In this document: positions 59,601 to 64,000 of the stretch, piece after piece
How positions within the stretch are numbered: position 1 is the stretch's first letter
How the letters are laid out: each line of letters opens with the position of its first letter
NCBI GenBank assembly: GCA_029378245.1
Contig: JARKIF010000004.1
Coordinates: forward strand, 372,001 to 436,000
DNA from: Roridomyces roridus
Taxonomy: Eukaryota > Basidiomycota > Agaricomycetes > Agaricales > Mycenaceae
Direction: 5' to 3'
DNA length: 64,000 bases
Notes under the pieces: model-generated
Seen by the model: only the letters and a program-made list of their open reading frames with translations
Told to the model about the DNA's origin: nothing
Database searches by the model: none
Translations under genes and position numbers: made by a program

Positions 59601-60714
59601 GTCACTTGGATGCGCGACGAGGGCGTCTTCCTTCGTAAGCACGAGGGGTAGAGTGTAGCACGAATACATATTCACGAATATGAATATTCGTCAAACTTTG
59701 AAAACTGATATTCGCATTCGCACGAATATTGATGGCAAATATTCGTGTACTTGTAAGCAGTATTCGCGAATATTCGTGAGTGGCAACTATTCAGATTCAG
59801 CACCTCTGGATACTCATTTAAAGTGGGTGGTTGCAAGCTATCTGCAGGCAAAGTGCTATATCAGCTTCAGAGAGCAGTGTGGGTAGTCTCAAGTGTCCTT
59901 CCCAGCAAGTTCCCAGTGGTGGTAGCTCGCAATGGGAGTCAAATCTTGACAGATTGACAGAAGGGCATGCCAAAATAGACGGATCACTGGGTATGTGTCA
60001 TTGTACATGAAATATTCTATTGACTGATGTGTGTGCAGGGAACAAGTCGATTTGGCCGAGTGATGCCGAGTGATGCCGACGGATCAATCTTCCAAAGTGA
60101 GCTCTGATATCACGTTGATCAAGTCAGGATTAGCCGACGCATATTCGCGAATATTGACTTTTCCAAAACCTGATATTCACATTCGCGCGAATAGCACAGC
60201 CACAGCCATTCACGAGTACGAATATTCGGTATTCGCGAATACACAGCCACGAATATTCGTGACATTCGCCATTCGTGCTACACCCTAACGAGGGGCACTG
60301 CGTCGGACGGAAGGGAAGACGGAGGAGGAGGTCGAGAGGGATTACGAGTTGGCTCTGCATGTCGAGGAGTACCGGATGCGACGAGGGCGGTTTGACCAGT
60401 CCCACATGATGCGGCTCAGCGCCTTGAAGCGGAAGTGGGGTCTGCGGTTTACTGCCTCATTGACGCCCGGGGTCCCACTCTTGCACGTGGCGATGGATGC
60501 AGGGATGGAAATGGATGTGGACGAGAGGGCTCCGAGGGCAGGGGAGCAGGGAGACTTGTCAATGCAGGAGGACGAGGGAAAGGCGTCGGAGGATGAGGAC
60601 AATTCGGACATTGAGGGTGATGACGCCCATGACGAGCGGGTGTCGGAGATGCTCTTCAAGTTGACTGGCCTTGGGATTGATGCGGAGGAACGGGGTGAGA
60701 GTATTGCAGACTAA
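56668..60714 (+). pseudogene. KDZ transposase, frameshifted and split
   Basis: Spliced exons from MHKGKKRAKWQVLSAPVTDD onward. Signatures: FFAQMPHILKAYSSF, NCCPACTYKLEGEDQLIFSM, VTMDGNDSLKRV (first catalytic Asp region), ICLCHHGF-like GIFLCLCHHGFALVL, GVSYDIGCHF (second acidic site), GAFHGHAHNRLCQVCFLALY, GIEDLEGCERRFSRSN, and YAFLADFDLLR. These are hallmarks of the Kyakuja-Dileera-Zisupton family. Damage: a frame break near 57135 (before DRTQKRNDAFF), another near 59412 (after TPPRES, before DIEKVLEY), and a hAT-type insertion at 59649-60287. The C-terminal piece resumes as TEGKTEEEVERDYELALHVE in a frame one base off and ends at 60714. Confidence 0.85.
59649..60287. mobile_element. hAT-type non-autonomous element in the KDZ transposase, 639 bp
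   Basis: Starts TAGAGTGTAGCACGAAT and ends with the complement of TAGGGTGTAGCACGAAT. A perfect 8-bp duplication ACGAGGGG lies at 59641-59648 and 60288-60295. The interior is rich in GAATATTCG inverted words and codes for nothing recognised. TIR plus 8-bp target duplication fit hAT. Confidence 0.9.
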
Positions 60715-61469
60715 CTTGTATTATGTAGAATTTACTTCCTTTTCCGGTAAGATCATGATGCGGGATCACTCGGCACGGTTTTATTGCAACGAAACTGTAC
60801 CTCAACACTATCTACTTGTACCTTGTAAGTCCCTACTGCTTTATTGCGCTTTTATTGTGTCCTTTCTCCCGACTTTTCTTGCATCTAGGGGAAATTTGTT
60901 CCAACTCTTCTAATTAGAATGGACACTAGGGCGCACTGTCCCTTCTACTTAGAAGTGATATATAGGTCCCAAAGGTGGGCAGCCTTGTCGATCCTGCTTG
61001 GAAAGTCTCGCTGGCGGATCTTGTACACAAGTATCTGACATGCGGGCGGCGCGGAGGAGGAGGGTGGAACATCGCGGTAAGGTCTTGAGGTTCGGAAGGG
61101 GCCATCTCTTGACGCCGCCCCACATCTTCATTTGACGGACAGCGGTTAGGCCAGAGCCTTGAGGGTGAGAATGAGGCATTACGGCCGGGCTTGTGGGAAG
61201 AGCGTGGCAGGGTGTGTGTGGAGTGATGATGGTCAAAGATATTGGTGGTGCAGTCTTCACTCGGGTCTCCAAGTGCGGGCTTCGGAGACGGTGACATGGT
61301 AGGCAATGCGGCAGATGTCAAGCTGGGGATGGAACATAGCCGCCGGTGAGTGGAGCGGGGGAAGGGTGTTCAATGGTGGTGGGGCGATAAAAGGCCAGGG
61401 ATTCAGGTTCCTTGTCATCGTGTCTTCAAGTTTGGGCGTCGGAGAAAGATAGATGGCGCGATGTGGCGG

Positions 61470-62093
61470 TAGTGATGGGTCGGTCCGGTTCGGTTCGCGT
61501 TCAGGGTCATTTTCGCTGAACGCCGAACGTGAACGCAGCGTTCCGTTCAGTGAACTCCCGAACCTTGAACGTGAACGCGCGTTCACGTTCAGTTCGGCGT
61601 TCGAACGCGTTCGAACCCCGGATTTTCCCGCTGATAATCTAAGCAAGATTATGGTAAGATGAGCTTCCAATGTAGTTAGGAAAGCACTAAATAAGACAGA
61701 CTATGCGCTCAGTGCAATTTTACGCGCGCAACGCCCGTACAACGGAGCCAGGCTGCTCTGATGTGCCATCAATATTGATCAGACAGCCAGTGCCGACCCA
61801 CCACAGTGTCTGACCTGGGTTCGGGTTGGATTAAAGGTGACTGCGTGAGTGTTTCGTTAATTTGCCAGGTCTCAAACTAGTAATTCACCTGGAATCACAG
61901 TCAGAGTCTCACAAAATGGCGGCTTTCGGTTCAATTTCGCGTTCGCGTTCGAACGCGCCCACTCCCGCCCGAACGCTGAACCGAACTTTGCGTTCAGGTT
62001 CAGCAATTTCCTGAACCTGAACGCTGAACGCGCGTTTGGTTCAGTTCGGTTCACGTTCGAACCGATTCATTGAACCGGACCCACCCACCACTA
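61470..62093. mobile_element. hAT-type non-autonomous element in the outer TIR element, 624 bp
   Basis: Ends TAGTGATGGGTCGGTCCGG and the complement of TAGTGGTGGGTGGGTCCGG, flanked by the 8-bp duplication TGTGGCGG at 61462-61469 and 62094-62101. Subterminal regions repeat GTTCAGG/GAACGTGAACG words. No coding capacity. Confidence 0.9.
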
Positions 62094-63389
62094 TGTGGCG
62101 GGTGTGATGACTTGCAGCAAGTCGACCTCGGAGCTGTGGCGGCGTGGGGTCGAGCGGCAGGCAGGGTAGCTATGGCGGGCACGGTGAAGGGGAAGGATGG
62201 TGGGGGTGAAAAGAGAAGAAGTGGACGTGGCAAAATCACGCCATGGATTGGTAAGTAACCAAACGACCATGTGAGTCATTCGCGTATCTGTGATCCGGGC
62301 GGAGTTCGAAGCACTTGAAACATTTCCCTCTGTCGCAGTCACTCTGTCGCTCCCTCCCTCCACGACTGCCAGGACACCGAAGTTATTACCTCCGCACTGA
62401 CTCGAGTCGCTTCGACTTCCTCTCCTCTCCACTTGACCTGGCGGCCCTCGTCAAAGTCATCTACGAACAATGAGCCAGTCAGACTCACATTTTCACCCTG
62501 GTCGGCCGCGGGGTAGGCCATATACATATGCCAGTGAATGTAATCTATCTACTGCTAGTCTTAATCCTCAATCTTTTCTTTCAAATTGCATCTTTCGTCT
62601 TTACATCTTGGGGAAACCTCAATTCGTCTTGGGCAGCTTCGAGATCAGATGTATTTGAAACGCGAATCCTCCGAAGACGGAACAATGTCGCCAAGCAGTC
62701 CAAGACCAAGATGCCCCAAGATGCTCCTTCAAGACAAAAGATGAGTCGTCAAGACAAAAGACGCCCAAGACAAACCTGCTATTTTGCTGATGTCATGTGG
62801 CCACCTTGACATTGCAAAGCTACTCACAGAGAATGGGGCAGCATTTGATACTGCTGACAAGTATGGCGAGACTCCGCTGCACCATGCCTCCTTACATGGC
62901 CACCTTGACATTGCAATGCTGCTTATAGAACATGGGGCAGCAGTCGATGCTGTTGACAAGGATGACACAACTCCGCTGCACATTGCCTCCTCAAATGGCC
63001 ACCTTGACATTGCAAAGCTGCTCATAGAACATGGGGCAGCATTTGATGCTGCTGACAAGTATGGCTGGACTCCGCTGCACCATGCCTCCTCACATGGCCA
63101 CCTTGACATTGCAAAGCTGCTCATAGAACATGGGGCGGCAGTCAGAGCAGCAAGATAGTCTCGCCCCATGAATTTCGGAGTTTGCACAAAGACTGACTGG
63201 TGTAGCATTTGGAATTTCTGTCTGTACACTATGTACATTCATTGTTTATATATTGAGAGACTAGTAAAACTAAATTCTAAGGTGTATCCTTGTCGCCCAT
63301 GGCCAACCCATGGCCAGCAAGTGTGACAGACCCATGCAAGTGGCATCTCGGCTTGTATTTACACGCTTATGTAAGCAATTGGTTCGAAC

Positions 63390-63565
63390 CTGGCCGTCCG
63401 ATTCGGTTCGTTATCAATGAGCGCTGGGGCCATCCAATTTAAGGTACGGACTCCAATTGTTCGTGTGATTATGTATTGCCGCAAGGTCCACGCCTCAGAT
63501 CTCAGAGGGCTCTGAAGACTGAGAGACCACGGTTCGAATCCGGGCTAGGCACTGGTCGCACTGTT
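63390..63565 (+). repeat. tRNA-like repeat, third copy
   Basis: GTCCGATTCGGTTCGTTATC, TCAATGAGCGCT and CCACGGTTCGAATCCGGGCT match 39840-39960 (and 23100-23200 inverted), with a CTCAGAGGGCTCTGAAGACTG arm before the T-arm-like box. Not a complete tRNA. Confidence 0.5.
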
Positions 63566-63649
63566 TACGGCGTGTTTTTGCTGTCTTCCCCTGCGGAACG
63601 TATCAAGTCTAGAACTTGTACAGCCAGGCCTCACCTCTCGTTAGGCAAC

Positions 63650-63995
63650 GGCACGGGTACGGGTAACCCGCGCGGGTAGACGGGTTTACCCGCCGCAGGT
63701 ACGGGTACGGGTAGCCGAGCTGGATACCCGTGACCTGTGGGTAAGCCGCCAAGCCGGGAAACCTGCCGTATAGAGAGCGGGGGAGGGTGATTTCAAACGG
63801 TAAGCATGTTGAATTCACCTTCTTGAACATTAAACCGTATCAATTGAACCACAAAATTCCTTTCGGCACCGAACTGCCGCAATCTCGGCCACCAACCCGC
63901 GGGTAACCCGTACCCGTACCCGCGGGTACGGGTACACAGCGACCGCGGGTATGGGTACGGGTAGACTCCCACATACCCGCGGGTTTACCCGTGCC
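63650..63995. mobile_element. hAT-like TIR element reaching the window end
   Basis: Starts GGCACGGGTACGGGTAACCC and ends with the complement of GGCACGGGTAAACCCGCGGG at 63995. Both ends are packed with CGGGTA words and short palindromes. Only 5 bp follow, so the target duplication cannot be checked. Confidence 0.55.
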
Positions 63996-64000
63996 GATCC

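Larger units (their letters stand above)
53614..60984. mobile_element. KDZ DNA transposon, about 7.4 kb
   Basis: Terminal inverted repeats of about 240-255 bp (53614-53868 and 60733-60984) share GGACCTATATATCACTTC, AAGGGACAGTGCGCCCTAG and TGCAATAAAACCGTGCC-type segments almost base for base. The interior carries a KDZ transposase on the plus strand and a companion gene on the minus strand, head to head around 56.5-56.7 kb; each ends close to a TIR. No clear target duplication was found; the outermost 15 bp of the two ends differ slightly. Confidence 0.85.
53275..62792. mobile_element. Outer TIR element inserted in the ankyrin repeats, 9.5 kb with nested insertions
   Basis: Ends are about 37-bp inverted repeats starting CATCAGCAAAAT, then GCAGGTTTGTCTT, with two mismatches; subterminal regions are rich in AAGAC/GTCTT words. 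TC is duplicated on both sides (53273-53274 and 62793-62794), and removal restores GCCTCCTCATGTGG, the sequence found at other ankyrin units. No transposase of its own was recognised. The coding content comes from the nested KDZ element. Without its nested insertions the element would be about 1.5 kb. Superfamily not certain; a 2-bp duplication is unusual for hAT or MULE. Confidence 0.8.
50477..63158 (+). pseudogene. NACHT-ankyrin NLR gene split by nested transposons
   Basis: Exon 1 starts near 50477 and joins at 50581 to a Gly-rich segment (GGPGGPGASGGKIGGDGGAG) common at the start of mushroom NLRs. The segment between 50655 and 50780 may hide more introns. Exons at 50984-51008 (25 nt) and 51053-51595 complete Walker A as GISGTGKS; Walker B is TYIVLDGLDEC. 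The last long exon (from 51646) gives a winged-helix-like region and then 33-residue ankyrin units (DGWTPLHSASSNGHLDIAK type). Nine units precede position 53274. The gene is then interrupted by 9.5 kb and resumes exactly in frame at 62793 with three more units and a stop at 63158. Such NLRs act in non-self recognition and programmed cell death in fungi. It is likely inactive as it stands. Confidence 0.88.

Noticed and set aside
59680..60290. CRISPR-like or satellite array because of repeated GAATATTCG words
   Set aside because: The words are irregularly spaced, palindromic and bounded by TIRs with an 8-bp duplication, so it is a miniature transposon.

Overview
This window looks like a mushroom-forming basidiomycete (Agaricomycete) nuclear genome. 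The evidence is many short introns of about 45-65 bp with GT..AG ends, large fungal families (MATA-type HMG-box, F-box, OPT transporter, isochorismatase-like, DXO/Rai1-like, glycine-rich NACHT-ankyrin NLR), a KDZ (Kyakuja-Dileera-Zisupton) DNA transposon of the kind expanded in mushrooms, and tRNA-headed SINE-like repeats. Species cannot be named from the sequence.

Layout. 0-4.4 kb: two HMG-box genes in inverted orientation around a glutathione S-transferase gene. 6-10.7 kb: a partial, diverged third copy of a gene block found twice further on (a family-D gene, a ten-exon acidic gene of the B/C style, and an F-box wreck). 11.3-12 kb: a small four-exon gene behind iterated GTTGGAT motifs. 13.0-26.4 kb and 35.6-48.8 kb: the two arms of a very large imperfect palindrome around a 9-kb spacer. 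Each arm, read outward from the spacer, holds F-box, gene E (opposite strand), tRNA-like repeats, gene D, gene C, gene B, a DXO/Rai1-like gene and a SINE-like array. The left arm alone carries a MYND zinc-finger gene, broken by a 1,181-bp Mutator-like insertion. The right arm alone carries an isochorismatase-like gene and an HNH-nuclease gene. The spacer holds a small expansin-like secreted protein, an OPT oligopeptide transporter and a cluster of tRNA-like repeats.

50.5-63.2 kb: a NACHT-ankyrin NLR gene split by nested transposons. A 9.5-kb TIR element sits inside the ankyrin repeats with a 2-bp target duplication. Inside it lie a 7.4-kb KDZ transposon (transposase plus a lysine/proline-rich companion gene) and a 624-bp hAT-type element. 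Inside the KDZ transposase is a 639-bp hAT-type element. Another hAT-like element starts at 63.65 kb and reaches the window end.

The palindrome arms decay differently. In the left arm the F-box, C, D and E copies carry frameshifts or stops, while their right copies are open. Gene B is cleaner on the left, and the DXO-like gene is open on both sides. Genes B, C and the 7.4-9.4 kb gene share an odd design: introns are all phase 2 wherever they could be resolved, many exons end in an Ala/Ser-Arg split, and B and C share promoter blocks. This looks like a locally amplified gene family of unknown function built from interchangeable exons.
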